Of a DNA stretch of 64,000 nt, positions 8,090 to 21,319 are shown in pieces (position 1 is the first letter of the stretch; each line of letters starts with the position of its first letter). The DNA is taken from NCBI RefSeq assembly GCF_024398035.1, contig NZ_CP073748.1, positions 177,501 to 241,500 of the forward strand. The letters are read 5' to 3'. Below the pieces are notes generated by a model. That model searched no databases. It had not been told where the DNA came from and saw only the letters and a program-made list of their open reading frames with translations. The DNA comes from Kordiimonas sp. SCSIO 12603 (lineage in GTDB: Bacteria > Pseudomonadota > Alphaproteobacteria > Sphingomonadales > Kordiimonadaceae). The translations under genes were made by a program, and so were the position numbers.

Positions 8090-10090
8090 CTATTCTCCCT
8101 CTGCTTCAATTTCTACAAGCAGATCACCCGCCGCTACTTGCGCACCAGCTTCTGCAGCTACTTCTTTCACGGTGCCGTCCACTTCCGCGAGGATTTGATG
8201 CTGCATTTTCATAGCTTCAAGAACCGCGAGTGTATCGCCCGTTTTCACCGGGTCTCCAGCCGTCACAAGCACTTCAAGAAGTGCACCGTGCATAGGCGCA
8301 GTGACCGTGCCACTACCACCCGCTTCATCATCACTTGCAGAAATACGTATACGGTCTTTGAAGATGGCAGACATTGCACCACAAGAAGCATGGAGCACAC
8401 CTTCCTGCTCTTCATGGAATCGAACAGTTCGCGTGCTACCATCAACAACGAGAATAGCTTCATTTTCTTCTAGCGATCCAAGTGTAACTTCACAGCTCTC
8501 TTCGCCTGCTGTCACTACATAGCTATCATCCGAAATAGGCTTTACAGAAAGCGCGTACGCAGTTTCACCAAATTCATAGGTAACAGGAACAGGCAGTACC
8601 GAAGCACTGAACCAATTCCGCAGGTGTGACGATACGCCCGCAGAAGCATTCAAAGATTTTTCAGTCGCCAGCTCAAAACTGATAACCGCAACACTTGCCG
8701 CATCCACAAAACTTGGCGTGGTTTCTTCCACACCCACATCACCATATTCTTCTGCAATGAAAGCTGTGGTGGCTTTACCAGAAGCAAAGCTTTCACGCTC
8801 AAGGCAATCAATCAGGAAGGCTTTATTGGTTTTACTGCCAAAGAGAGCCGTATCTCCAAGTGCTTTTACAAGCCGCTTACGTGCAACATCCCGGGTTTCA
8901 CCATAAGCAATAACCTTCGCAACCATTGGATCATAATGTGGGGAAATTTCCTGACCAGAAAGGATACCGCTATCAACCCTTACACCTTCACCTTCTGCTT
9001 CATACCAGTGATGTACTGGTCCGCAGGCGGGCAGAAAATCATTCGCCGGATCTTCAGCATAAAGCCGTGCTTCAATCGCGTGCCCTTCAAGAATGATATC
9101 TTCCTGGGAAACCTGAAGGTCTTCACCTTGCGCAACAGCGATCTGCATAGCTACAAGATCAAGCCCTGTCACCAATTCAGTTACAGGGTGTTCTACTTGC
9201 AGCCTTGTATTCATTTCCAGAAAGTAGAACTCGCCAGAGCTATCCAGAAGGAATTCAACGGTGCCCGCACCTTCATAGCCAATTGATTTTGCAGCTGCTA
9301 CAGCGGCTGCACCCATACGTTCACGCAGTTCCGGTGTCGTCACCGGGCAAGGCGCTTCTTCAAGCACTTTCTGGTGACGGCGCTGAACAGAACAGTCTCG
9401 CTCACCGAGGTGAATGGTATTCCCAGCTTTATCGGCAAACACCTGAATTTCTACGTGACGCGGTTCAACGATTGCTTTCTCTAGGATCAACTCACCTGAA
9501 CCAAAAGCATTCTCTGCTTCTGAGCGCGCAAGCTTGATTGCATCTGCAAGGCCTGCTTCCTCAGTAACCAGACGCATACCACGACCACCACCGCCCGCGG
9601 CAGCTTTTACCATTAGCGGATAGCCGATTTCTTTCGCTGCGCTAACCAGCGCATCATCGCTTTGATCTGCGTCCTGATAGCCGGGTATGCAAGGTACATC
9701 TGCTTCAAGCATCAGACGCTTGGCGGCAGCCTTGTTGCCCATCACATCAATAGCTTCAGCAGAAGGGCCTATAAAGATAATGCCATTTTCCGCGCAAGCT
9801 TTCGCAAAAGCTGCGTTCTCACTAAGGAACCCATACCCCGGGTGGATCGCATCGGCACCTGTCTTTTTCGCCGCTTTGATAATCTTATCAGCACAGAGAT
9901 AGCTTTCACCAACGGGGGCCGCTCCAATATGCACTTTATGGTCAGCCATCAGTGTATGTTTCGCGCCAGCATCGGCATCGGAATAAACAGCTACAGTTTC
10001 AATGCCCTGCGCATAAGCAGTTTCCATAACGCGGCAGGCGATTTCACCTCGGTTTGCAATAAGGATGCGTGTAATATTTTTCGCGCTCAT
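8090..10090 (-). CDS. atuF: Acyl-CoA carboxylase alpha subunit (biotin carboxylase plus biotin carrier), AtuF/LiuD type
   Basis: The 666-residue protein carries a full biotin carboxylase domain: RILIANRGEIACRV at residues 8-21, the ATP-grasp glycine loop KAAAGGGGRGMRLV, and the signature HLGERDCSVQRRHQKVLEEAP. It ends in a biotinyl domain with EAMKM; Lys628 is the biotinylation site. It carboxylates biotin with bicarbonate and ATP and hands it to the beta subunit encoded two genes upstream. The layout is shared by 3-methylcrotonyl-, geranyl- and propionyl-CoA carboxylases; the AtuA neighbour favours geranyl-CoA or a similar branched enoyl-CoA. The start overlaps the hydratase stop as TAATG. 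The symbol is assigned by context. Confidence 0.85.
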   Translation of the reverse strand: MSAKNITRILIANRGEIACRVMETAYAQGIETVAVYSDADAGAKHTLMADHKVHIGAAPVGESYLCADKIIKAAKKTGADAIHPGYGFLSENAAFAKACAENGIIFIGPSAEAIDVMGNKAAAKRLMLEADVPCIPGYQDADQSDDALVSAAKEIGYPLMVKAAAGGGGRGMRLVTEEAGLADAIKLARSEAENAFGSGELILEKAIVEPRHVEIQVFADKAGNTIHLGERDCSVQRRHQKVLEEAPCPVTTPELRERMGAAAVAAAKSIGYEGAGTVEFLLDSSGEFYFLEMNTRLQVEHPVTELVTGLDLVAMQIAVAQGEDLQVSQEDIILEGHAIEARLYAEDPANDFLPACGPVHHWYEAEGEGVRVDSGILSGQEISPHYDPMVAKVIAYGETRDVARKRLVKALGDTALFGSKTNKAFLIDCLERESFASGKATTAFIAEEYGDVGVEETTPSFVDAASVAVISFELATEKSLNASAGVSSHLRNWFSASVLPVPVTYEFGETAYALSVKPISDDSYVVTAGEESCEVTLGSLEENEAILVVDGSTRTVRFHEEQEGVLHASCGAMSAIFKDRIRISASDDEAGGSGTVTAPMHGALLEVLVTAGDPVKTGDTLAVLEAMKMQHQILAEVDGTVKEVAAEAGAQVAAGDLLVEIEAEGE

Positions 10091-10908
10091 TATTTTCTAT
10101 CCAAATCTACGAACCACTCGGGCTTGCGTTTTTCAATGAAAGAACTGATGCCCTCGCGGCCTTCATCACCAAGAAGACAATCGGCAAAATCACTTGCTGC
10201 AAATTCCACCATCTCTTCCCGAGGGAGCTTATGCGCTGAAAGGGCGAGACGTTTTGTAGCCGCCACAGCACCCGGCGCGCATTTCAGCACCTGTCGCTTG
10301 ATCTGCCATTCAGTACGGCTAAGGTTTTCCTCACCGCTTGCAAGGAAATCCACAAGGCCAAGTTTTTCACCTTCAGCACCATCAAACTGCGCTGCCGTCA
10401 GCATGAGGCGGCGAGCCACCGCATACCCAAACTTCTGCATCACATACGGTGAGATTTGCGCTGGCGTTATGCCGAGCATCGCTTCTGTAAGCGAAAAACG
10501 TGCATCTGGTGCAGCAATCACAACATCAGCTGTACAAGCCATACCGAGGCCACCTGCCATTGCAGCTCCCTCGATCACCATGATCACCACTTGCGGCACG
10601 GTGTTTATAAGGTGGAAGAAATCAGCAGCAGTGCGGCTTGTTGCCATAATATCTTCTTTTGAAGCACCGCCTGTCATACTGGCTTTGAAAGATTTCAAAT
10701 CCCCGCCAGCACAGAAAATACCGCCTTTGCCGCGCATAGTAATGCCCCTCACATCGCGGTCTTCTTTAACGGTATTCAATACATCTGAGATATCTTTGAT
10801 CATCTCAGTTGAAAGAGCGTTTCTGTTATCAGGCTTGTTGAACCAAATGGTTAACCAACCATCAGCCTGCTCACAGAGAATGTTTTTATACTCACCAAGA
10901 TCAGCCAT
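10090..10908 (-). CDS. Enoyl-CoA hydratase/isomerase family protein, AtuE-like
   Basis: The 272-residue product is a crotonase-fold protein. It has the oxyanion-hole motifs GKGGIFCAGGDLKSF and IEGAAMAGGLGMACTADVVIA, followed by FSLTEAMLGITPAQISPYV. The Glu of TEAMLGI is in the usual catalytic position, while the first catalytic Glu of hydratases is replaced within AAMAGGLG. In citronellol and leucine breakdown a hydratase acts on the glutaconyl-CoA product of the carboxylase (isohexenylglutaconyl-CoA or methylglutaconyl-CoA), and this gene lies between the two carboxylase subunit genes as expected. A longer frame starts 117 bases upstream but overlaps the carboxyltransferase gene; AGGGGGG precedes the chosen ATG. 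Confidence 0.85.
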   Translation of the reverse strand: MADLGEYKNILCEQADGWLTIWFNKPDNRNALSTEMIKDISDVLNTVKEDRDVRGITMRGKGGIFCAGGDLKSFKASMTGGASKEDIMATSRTAADFFHLINTVPQVVIMVIEGAAMAGGLGMACTADVVIAAPDARFSLTEAMLGITPAQISPYVMQKFGYAVARRLMLTAAQFDGAEGEKLGLVDFLASGEENLSRTEWQIKRQVLKCAPGAVAATKRLALSAHKLPREEMVEFAASDFADCLLGDEGREGISSFIEKRKPEWFVDLDRK

Positions 10909-10918
10909 GATTTCCCCC

Positions 10919-12541
10919 CTACATTCTCGCAATGCCGAAGTTATTGGTACGTACTTCACGGCGGCGAGCTTCCACCACTGTTTCCAGAAGGAACCCAAGC
11001 ACTTTGCGGGTATCGCGCGGATCAATCATACCGTCATCAAGCATGCGGCCAGATGTGTAGAAGGCACCTGATTGACCATCGAACATCTGGGTGAGATGTG
11101 CTTCCTGCGCGGCTACAACAGCTTCATCAACGTCCTGTCCCATGGCTTTGGCTTTTCCGCGCATCACCATGGACATGGTTTTCGCGGCTTGCTCACCACC
11201 CATCACACCAGTTGCAGCATTTGGCCAGCTATAGATGAAATCTGGGTGATAGCCCTGTCCACACATACCGTAGTTACCAGCACCAAAACTTGCGCCTACC
11301 ATCATAGTGATACGCGGCACTTCGATATTGCGTACGGCCTGGATCATCTTGGAGCCGTGTTTGATCATACCCGCCTGCTCGGACTGAGTACCAACGATAT
11401 AACCTGTGATATTCTGAAGGAAAATTACCGGGGTATCTGACTGGTCGCAAAGCTGAAGGAACTGCGCGCACTTCACCGCGCCTTCAGGGTCAATCGGACC
11501 GTTATTCCCTACAATCCCGCATTTCTGACCAAAAATGTTTGCATGCACACAAACCATGGATGAACCGTATCTTGGTTTGAAATCGAGGAAGTCTGAACCG
11601 TCTACCACACGCGCTAAAAGCTCCCGCACATCATAGGGCTGGCGGTAATCAACCGGCACAAGGCCTGCGATTTCATCCGGATCATAAACCGGCTCTTCAT
11701 AGTTACGTTCAGGCGCAACGGAGCAAGCATTATTCCAACCAAGACGATCTGTAATTTCTCGGGCAATCTGCACACAGTGGTTATCGTCATCTGCCAGATA
11801 TTCTGCGAGCCCCGAAACAGATGCATGCATTTCAGCGCCGCCTAGTTCTTCTTCAGTTGCAATCTCGCCTGTTGCGGCCCTCAAAAGTGGCGGTCCAGCC
11901 AAAAACGCTCGCCCACGACCTTTTACCGCAATCACGTAATCGCTGAGGCCAGGCATATAAGCGCCACCCGCTGTGGACGAACCGTGCAGAAGAGCGATCG
12001 AAGGAATACCCGCCGCGCTAAGTACAGCCAAATTACCAAACAGTTCACCACCGGATACGAAGCCTTCAACAGTATAATTTAAAAGGTCACCACCCGCGCT
12101 TTCCACGAGATGAATAAATGGTAGTTTCTGTTCAAGCGACACCTTCTGCGCGCGCTTAATGCGGCCACCACCAGCTGTTGTTAAGGCACCTGCCTGAATG
12201 CCGCTGTCATCCACCACAATCACACAGCGCACACCAGAGACAAACCCCACACCTGTAATCACTGTTGAGCCCGGGATAGATTTCTCTTCTTTCTTGGTAT
12301 CAAGCAAATATCCAGCAAGGTTACCAATTTCCAGAAATGGCATCCCCGGATCCAGCAAACGGGAAAGGCGCTCACGCGGGGTTAACTGCCCCCGTTTTTC
12401 AAAACGCGGTTTGCGTTTCTCGGATATAAGAGCACCACGGCTGTTCAGTTCAGAAAGCTTTCCAATAAGGCCGAGCATATCTTCCCGGTTCTTTTTATAG
12501 CTTTCAGAGGCTGTATTCAGTTTCGAGGCGAAGACAGGCAT
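10919..12541 (-). CDS. atuC: Acyl-CoA carboxylase beta subunit (carboxyltransferase), AtuC type
   Basis: The 540-residue product has both crotonase-like carboxyltransferase halves. The N-terminal half has KRGQLTPRERLSRLLDPG, VESAGGDLL and GSSTAGGAYMPGLSDYVI. The C-terminal half has GIVGNNGPIDPEGAVKCAQFL, FLQNITGYIVGTQSEQAGMI and GASFGAGNYGMCGQGYHP. It transfers carboxyl from biotin to the gamma carbon of an enoyl-CoA. The opening (MPV, then a short linker with NRE and ML) reads like geranyl-CoA carboxylase beta subunits rather than the propionyl-CoA type, but methylcrotonyl-CoA cannot be excluded by eye. Its start overlaps the AtuA stop as TAATG. The symbol is assigned by context. Confidence 0.86.
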   Translation of the reverse strand: MPVFASKLNTASESYKKNREDMLGLIGKLSELNSRGALISEKRKPRFEKRGQLTPRERLSRLLDPGMPFLEIGNLAGYLLDTKKEEKSIPGSTVITGVGFVSGVRCVIVVDDSGIQAGALTTAGGGRIKRAQKVSLEQKLPFIHLVESAGGDLLNYTVEGFVSGGELFGNLAVLSAAGIPSIALLHGSSTAGGAYMPGLSDYVIAVKGRGRAFLAGPPLLRAATGEIATEEELGGAEMHASVSGLAEYLADDDNHCVQIAREITDRLGWNNACSVAPERNYEEPVYDPDEIAGLVPVDYRQPYDVRELLARVVDGSDFLDFKPRYGSSMVCVHANIFGQKCGIVGNNGPIDPEGAVKCAQFLQLCDQSDTPVIFLQNITGYIVGTQSEQAGMIKHGSKMIQAVRNIEVPRITMMVGASFGAGNYGMCGQGYHPDFIYSWPNAATGVMGGEQAAKTMSMVMRGKAKAMGQDVDEAVVAAQEAHLTQMFDGQSGAFYTSGRMLDDGMIDPRDTRKVLGFLLETVVEARRREVRTNNFGIARM

Positions 12542-14328
12542 TAAAGAGACTCCGCTAGAGTTTTTGGAATTGTTACGTTTGCAGAAAGCAGAAGCTGTGC
12601 ATAGCCTTTACCCTGCGGATCATTTCTGAGGCTAGCGACACCACCACCACCAAGCACATCATGAAGCAAGAAATTAATTGAATGACTGCCAGGCAGATAA
12701 AAGCGCTCAACATCACCTTCAAGGAAATGACAGAACCGACTTTTCACTTCTGCTTCTGTGAGTGCGGCCCAGATATACGGCATATATTCAGCGCGGCGGG
12801 CAATGATGCCAATATTAGCCTTATTGCCTTTATCACCGCTTCGCCCCCATGCAAGTTTGATAAGTGGAACATCCACAGTTTCACCACTCAGATCAGGCAC
12901 TTCTGGCGCTTCAACAATGGGTGCATCTGTTTGTTCAAACGCTGATGCTGGAACATAAGGAATTTTCTCCCCTTCCAGATCAATCTCAATAGCTATTTTA
13001 TCTTTAGGCAACAAGAATGAGAACAAGCGCACTACAGGCGATGGTTTAGGCCGTCCTGAACTGAAGATCGATAGACCGGGCGGTGTAGCAAGGCCAAGAC
13101 CAGTTGCTTCTTTAAGAAGTAATCCAACCGCTCTCATATCTGGGTGTTTCACCCCGATTTTTAGCACGACCTCTCGGGCATCCTGACCGAACCCATAATC
13201 ACCATACTGGCTTTCGCTTCCAAGAATTTCGACACTCTTCTCTGTATAGTCACCAGCATTGGAAAGCCGAAGAAACTTATCAGCCCGCGCAAAAGCAGCG
13301 TCCACAAACGATTGAGCTTTTCTAGCAGCGTCAATACCGTAAAAACTCATGAGAAGCCCTCCCCGGAAACCATCCGCATAAGTGGCACACACTTTATATG
13401 TATCCGTGGCCGCACGGCCTCTAGCACCAGAAACCGCAACCCGGTCCACACCAATTTCTTCAAGTTCTACGTCAGAAAAATCACACACTACATCTGGCAA
13501 AACATAAGCCTGTGGGTCACCAATTTCATAAAGCATCTGCTCAGCAACAGTACCAATACTTACCTTGCCGCCCGTATCTTCAGGTTTCGTAATCACCATA
13601 GAGCCGTCACTGGATACTTCTGCAACAGGATACCCAATATTAACTAGGTCATTTGCTACATCTTCCCAATCAGTGAAGTTTCCACCCGTTGCCTGAGGTC
13701 CACATTCAATGATATGCCCGGCGAGACTTCCAGCCGCCAACAGATCAACATCTCTTTCATTCCATCCGAATTCATGGATGCATGCACCAAGAGTTACAGC
13801 GCTATCCACACAGCGCCCGGTAATAACAATATCCGCACCTTCGCTTAGCGCTTTTGCGATAGGGAACGCACCAATATACGCATTAATACTGGCGATTTTT
13901 TCAGGATCAGGGAATGGATCATCAGAGAACATTTCACCATAACCATCTTCAGATAATTCACGAGCACTCGCCAGCAAATCGTCACCAGTTATGACGGCAA
14001 CTTTGAGCGAGAGATCCATCTCGGCAACCAGCGACCTGATTGCTTCGCCACATGCTTCGGGATTTACGCCGCCGGCGTTTGAAAGAACCTTCACACCTTT
14101 ACCGGCAATAGTTTTCAAGTTTTGCTTCATCACCACAGAAACAAAATCAACCGCATAGCCAAGTGAAGCATCTTTGGCCCGCGCCCGAGCCATAATCGAC
14201 ATAGTGATTTCAGCCAGATAATCATAAACAATATAATCCAGCTTTTCCGAACCGAGTAACTGCGGTGTGGACATTGCGGTATCTCCCCAGAACCCGCTAG
14301 CCCCGCCAATATAAATAGGTCTGGTCAC
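12541..14328 (-). CDS. atuA: AtuA family (DUF1446) protein
   Basis: The 595-residue product matches AtuA, the first gene of acyclic-terpene utilisation operons. The large N-terminal DUF1446 domain spans roughly residues 5-445, starting with IYIGGASGFWGDT and including LSNAGGVNPEACGEAIRSLV and VITGRCVDSAVTLGACIHEFGW. A smaller C-terminal domain near 485-590 begins LIKLAWGRSGDKGNKANIG. AtuA is required for growth on citronellol in pseudomonads as far as is known, but its reaction is not settled. The start is GTG, with GAGGA placed 9 bases before it. It is the first gene of the eight-gene operon and faces a divergent TetR gene. Confidence 0.9.
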   Translation of the reverse strand: MTRPIYIGGASGFWGDTAMSTPQLLGSEKLDYIVYDYLAEITMSIMARARAKDASLGYAVDFVSVVMKQNLKTIAGKGVKVLSNAGGVNPEACGEAIRSLVAEMDLSLKVAVITGDDLLASARELSEDGYGEMFSDDPFPDPEKIASINAYIGAFPIAKALSEGADIVITGRCVDSAVTLGACIHEFGWNERDVDLLAAGSLAGHIIECGPQATGGNFTDWEDVANDLVNIGYPVAEVSSDGSMVITKPEDTGGKVSIGTVAEQMLYEIGDPQAYVLPDVVCDFSDVELEEIGVDRVAVSGARGRAATDTYKVCATYADGFRGGLLMSFYGIDAARKAQSFVDAAFARADKFLRLSNAGDYTEKSVEILGSESQYGDYGFGQDAREVVLKIGVKHPDMRAVGLLLKEATGLGLATPPGLSIFSSGRPKPSPVVRLFSFLLPKDKIAIEIDLEGEKIPYVPASAFEQTDAPIVEAPEVPDLSGETVDVPLIKLAWGRSGDKGNKANIGIIARRAEYMPYIWAALTEAEVKSRFCHFLEGDVERFYLPGSHSINFLLHDVLGGGGVASLRNDPQGKGYAQLLLSANVTIPKTLAESL

Positions 14329-14508
14329 TATTTAATCCTCCATCAGGCTTACACCGCAGCTTGCCACTTACTCGTGACAATCTCAGTTCGGGAGTGAGTA
14401 TGGCGCAAAAATTTAAAAAAACAAGCCGTCTGTACTGCTTTTTTTATTCGCTTTTTCCATGACTGCTAGATTAAGATGAAAAAACACCAAGATCAGGGAA
14501 TAAAAACA
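14329..14508. promoter_or_regulatory. Divergent control region between the atu-like operon and its TetR gene
   Basis: This 180-base gap must hold the promoters of both the operon and the TetR gene. It contains an imperfect inverted pair, ACTTACTC near 14366 and GAGTGAGTA near 14392-14400, separated by about 18 bases, which could be part of a regulator site. An A/T-rich run lies at 14407-14450. No promoter boxes strong enough to name were seen, so only the position is solid. Confidence 0.3.
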
Positions 14509-15129
14509 ATGGCGGAAACCGCAGAAAAACCAATGGGAAAACAGGAAGCAAAGCGCGCATTGGCACATGAGAAAATTTGCCAAGCTACGATCCTTTGCCT
14601 TGCTGAAATTGGGTATGCGGAAACCTCAATCCATAAAGTGATCGAGCGCGCTGGCGTTTCAAAAGGAGCGCTTCAGCATCACTTCCCTACAAAAGAAGAC
14701 CTGATGGCTGCTACCGCAGAACGTATTCTACAAAACGCGCAGTTTGCTCCTGTTTTCGAAACATCAAAGCCTGCTGCAAAACGAGATGTAGCGAAAGAAC
14801 TGAAGCAAATCTGGCTCCGCTATGTGAACACGGATGAATACCGCGCTCTTTTAGAGGTTTTGATCGCTATCAGAACAGATGCTGAACTGCAGAAACGCCT
14901 ATCCCCTAACCTGAAGGCCTGGGAAGAAAACCGTCTTGCTGGTGCAGTGAAACAATATGAAGCCAAATCAGGTGATGATAGTGACGTTGAGCTCATCATG
15001 ACCATGACAACAAGCATGATGCGCGGGCTTATCATTCAGACACAGTATAATAATGACCCTGATTTTCACCTGCGCATCATTGATGCCTGGACAGAAATGG
15101 CAGCAAACCTTCTTACCCCAAGGGATTAA
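14509..15129 (+). CDS. TetR family regulator, AtuR-like position
   Basis: The 206-residue product has the TetR DNA-binding helix-turn-helix in its first 60 residues: CLAEIGYAETSIHKVIERAGVSKGALQHHFPTKEDL is the standard pattern. A divergent helical ligand-binding part follows. It is transcribed away from the AtuA-led operon, the same arrangement as AtuR in pseudomonads, so it probably represses that operon until an acyl-CoA intermediate binds; this is inferred from position. The open frame allows an ATG 33 bases upstream, but AGGGA lies 9 bases before the ATG at 14509. Its end overlaps the stop of the convergent peroxidase gene by 4 bases. Confidence 0.87.
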   Translation: MAETAEKPMGKQEAKRALAHEKICQATILCLAEIGYAETSIHKVIERAGVSKGALQHHFPTKEDLMAATAERILQNAQFAPVFETSKPAAKRDVAKELKQIWLRYVNTDEYRALLEVLIAIRTDAELQKRLSPNLKAWEENRLAGAVKQYEAKSGDDSDVELIMTMTTSMMRGLIIQTQYNNDPDFHLRIIDAWTEMAANLLTPRD

Positions 15130-16622
15130 TCCTCAGAGAAAGGGTCGCTGAACTTCTCATCTGTTAGAAACACATTATCCGTCAGAGTGTTCATGAAGGC
15201 GACAAGCGCTGCTTTTTCAGCATCTGTCATATTAAATCTGCGAGGTTGCCCATTATTCTCCAAACGCCCGCTCAGGTTCGGATGTGCCTGAATACCGCTA
15301 TTATAAAACTCAACCACTTCTTCCAGTGTACTGAAGCGACCATCGTGCATGTAAGGCGCGCGTACCGCTATATTCCGAAGCGAGGGAACTTTAAAACGGC
15401 CAGCTCCGGCTCCTTGATCCCCTGATGTATCTGCATCAAGGCCATTATTTTCAGGGCGTTCAGCAGTTTGCACCGCAGTAGTATGACACCCATTACAGCG
15501 CAGCGTACGGCCCGGAAGGTTCACTTCATCAGTGAAGAGCCTTAACCCTTGCAGCTCTTGTGCGGTGAAAACGCTCTGGAAATCAGGGTTTTCAGCATCG
15601 CCACCTGCAAAGGCTGTGTCAAATTTTGACTGAAAGGAAACCATGCTGCGAATAAACTGAGCAAGCGCATCCGCAATACGGCCACTGGTAATCGCGCTAG
15701 AGCCAAAAGCATCTTCAAAAAGATCTGGGTAGTAACTGGTTGCGGCGAGCTTGGTCTCAAGCGCACTTAGCGTCATCCCCATTTCTACTGCATCCTGAAT
15801 GGGCTGTAGTACTTGATCTTCTAGAGTATTCGCACGCTCATCCCAGAAGAAACGACCACGCTCGTAATAACGAGCATTCGCAAGCCCCATAGAGTGACGA
15901 CCCGTCTCACCCCCTTCAAAGCCAATACTCAACACATTCGGGTCACTAAACCCAAATTCTTGTTGGTGGCAAGAGGCACAGCTAACCGTATCATTCGCTG
16001 AAAGTTTCTTATCGTAAAACAGCACTCGCCCCAGTGTGGCCCCTGCATTGGTAATAGTATTATTCACAGGCTGATTATCCTGCCCGGCAACATCCCCAAA
16101 CTCAGAGTTCGGGTTAGTAAAGTGATCCGGCAGATCAATATTCACATATTCAAAACTCACCGCTGGCAGAGAAGGTGCGTCTTCATCAACGGCTAAAGTA
16201 ACTGAAATTTCAAATTCGTCTGAGGCTGAACCACCATTACCGTCATTCACCGTAACGGTTACAAAAACAGTACCTACGGTAGCCGGTGTTCCAGAAACTA
16301 TAGTACCTGTAGAAGACAGTTCATTTTCAATGGCGATACTATCACTGTTAAAAGTTTGAATAGAAATCGTATAACTGAGGCTATCACCATCTGCATCAGT
16401 AAAAGTGGTGTCATTCTGGCTAACGTCATAATCAACCGCCTCACCTGCACTCACACTAAAATCTTGATTAGGGGCCGCAAGCACAGGAGCTGAATTGGTC
16501 GGTGTAGTGGTGGTACCTGTTGATGGCGAAGTGGTGGATGTACTGTTATCTTCTCCGCCGCAGCCCATAAGGCAAAAAACTGAAAACAGAACAAATATAT
16601 TGGGGAGCTTCATTGCCTGCAT
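15126..16622 (-). CDS. Dihaem cytochrome c peroxidase/MauG-like lipoprotein with an N-terminal cadherin-like domain
   Basis: The 498-residue product starts with a lipoprotein signal peptide (lipobox L18-M-G-C21), then a Ser/Thr-rich linker. Next is a beta-sandwich repeat (about 45-155) with FTDADGDSLSY and VTVTVNDGNGG, typical of dystroglycan-type cadherin-like domains. The C-terminal part is a bacterial dihaem peroxidase module with haem motifs CASCH (215-219) and CNGCH (376-380), then VPSLRNIAVRAPYMHDGRFSTL. It is probably an outer-membrane or periplasmic lipoprotein that reduces peroxide or oxidises a partner. The frame stays open for 105 more residues upstream, but AGAAAGGA and the signal peptide fix the start. 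Confidence 0.87.
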   Translation of the reverse strand: MQAMKLPNIFVLFSVFCLMGCGGEDNSTSTTSPSTGTTTTPTNSAPVLAAPNQDFSVSAGEAVDYDVSQNDTTFTDADGDSLSYTISIQTFNSDSIAIENELSSTGTIVSGTPATVGTVFVTVTVNDGNGGSASDEFEISVTLAVDEDAPSLPAVSFEYVNIDLPDHFTNPNSEFGDVAGQDNQPVNNTITNAGATLGRVLFYDKKLSANDTVSCASCHQQEFGFSDPNVLSIGFEGGETGRHSMGLANARYYERGRFFWDERANTLEDQVLQPIQDAVEMGMTLSALETKLAATSYYPDLFEDAFGSSAITSGRIADALAQFIRSMVSFQSKFDTAFAGGDAENPDFQSVFTAQELQGLRLFTDEVNLPGRTLRCNGCHTTAVQTAERPENNGLDADTSGDQGAGAGRFKVPSLRNIAVRAPYMHDGRFSTLEEVVEFYNSGIQAHPNLSGRLENNGQPRRFNMTDAEKAALVAFMNTLTDNVFLTDEKFSDPFSED

Positions 16623-16770
16623 GTTGTTTCCTTTCTTCCCGACCTCAACAAGTTGGTACGAAACAAACACTGCAAACCCTTCGCTTACCCAGCAGCTTAG
16701 TAAAAGTTGATCTGCTTTGCTGGATTTTACAGAAGAAAAGAATAAAGTAGCGCAAGGGAGGGACACCATA

Positions 16771-21258
<4,488 letters not shown>

Positions 21259-21319
21259 AATGCCCTCCCAGATGACTGCTTACATTTGGTCGTCCTAAGT
21301 TTAAAGATGCAAGATATAA

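Noticed and set aside
9662-11071. A 469-residue open frame on the plus strand
   Set aside because: It lies antisense to the end of the carboxyltransferase gene, the hydratase gene and the start of the carboxylase alpha gene, all clearly conserved. Its own product has no recognisable domain and is Ser/Arg-rich, as expected of a shadow frame.
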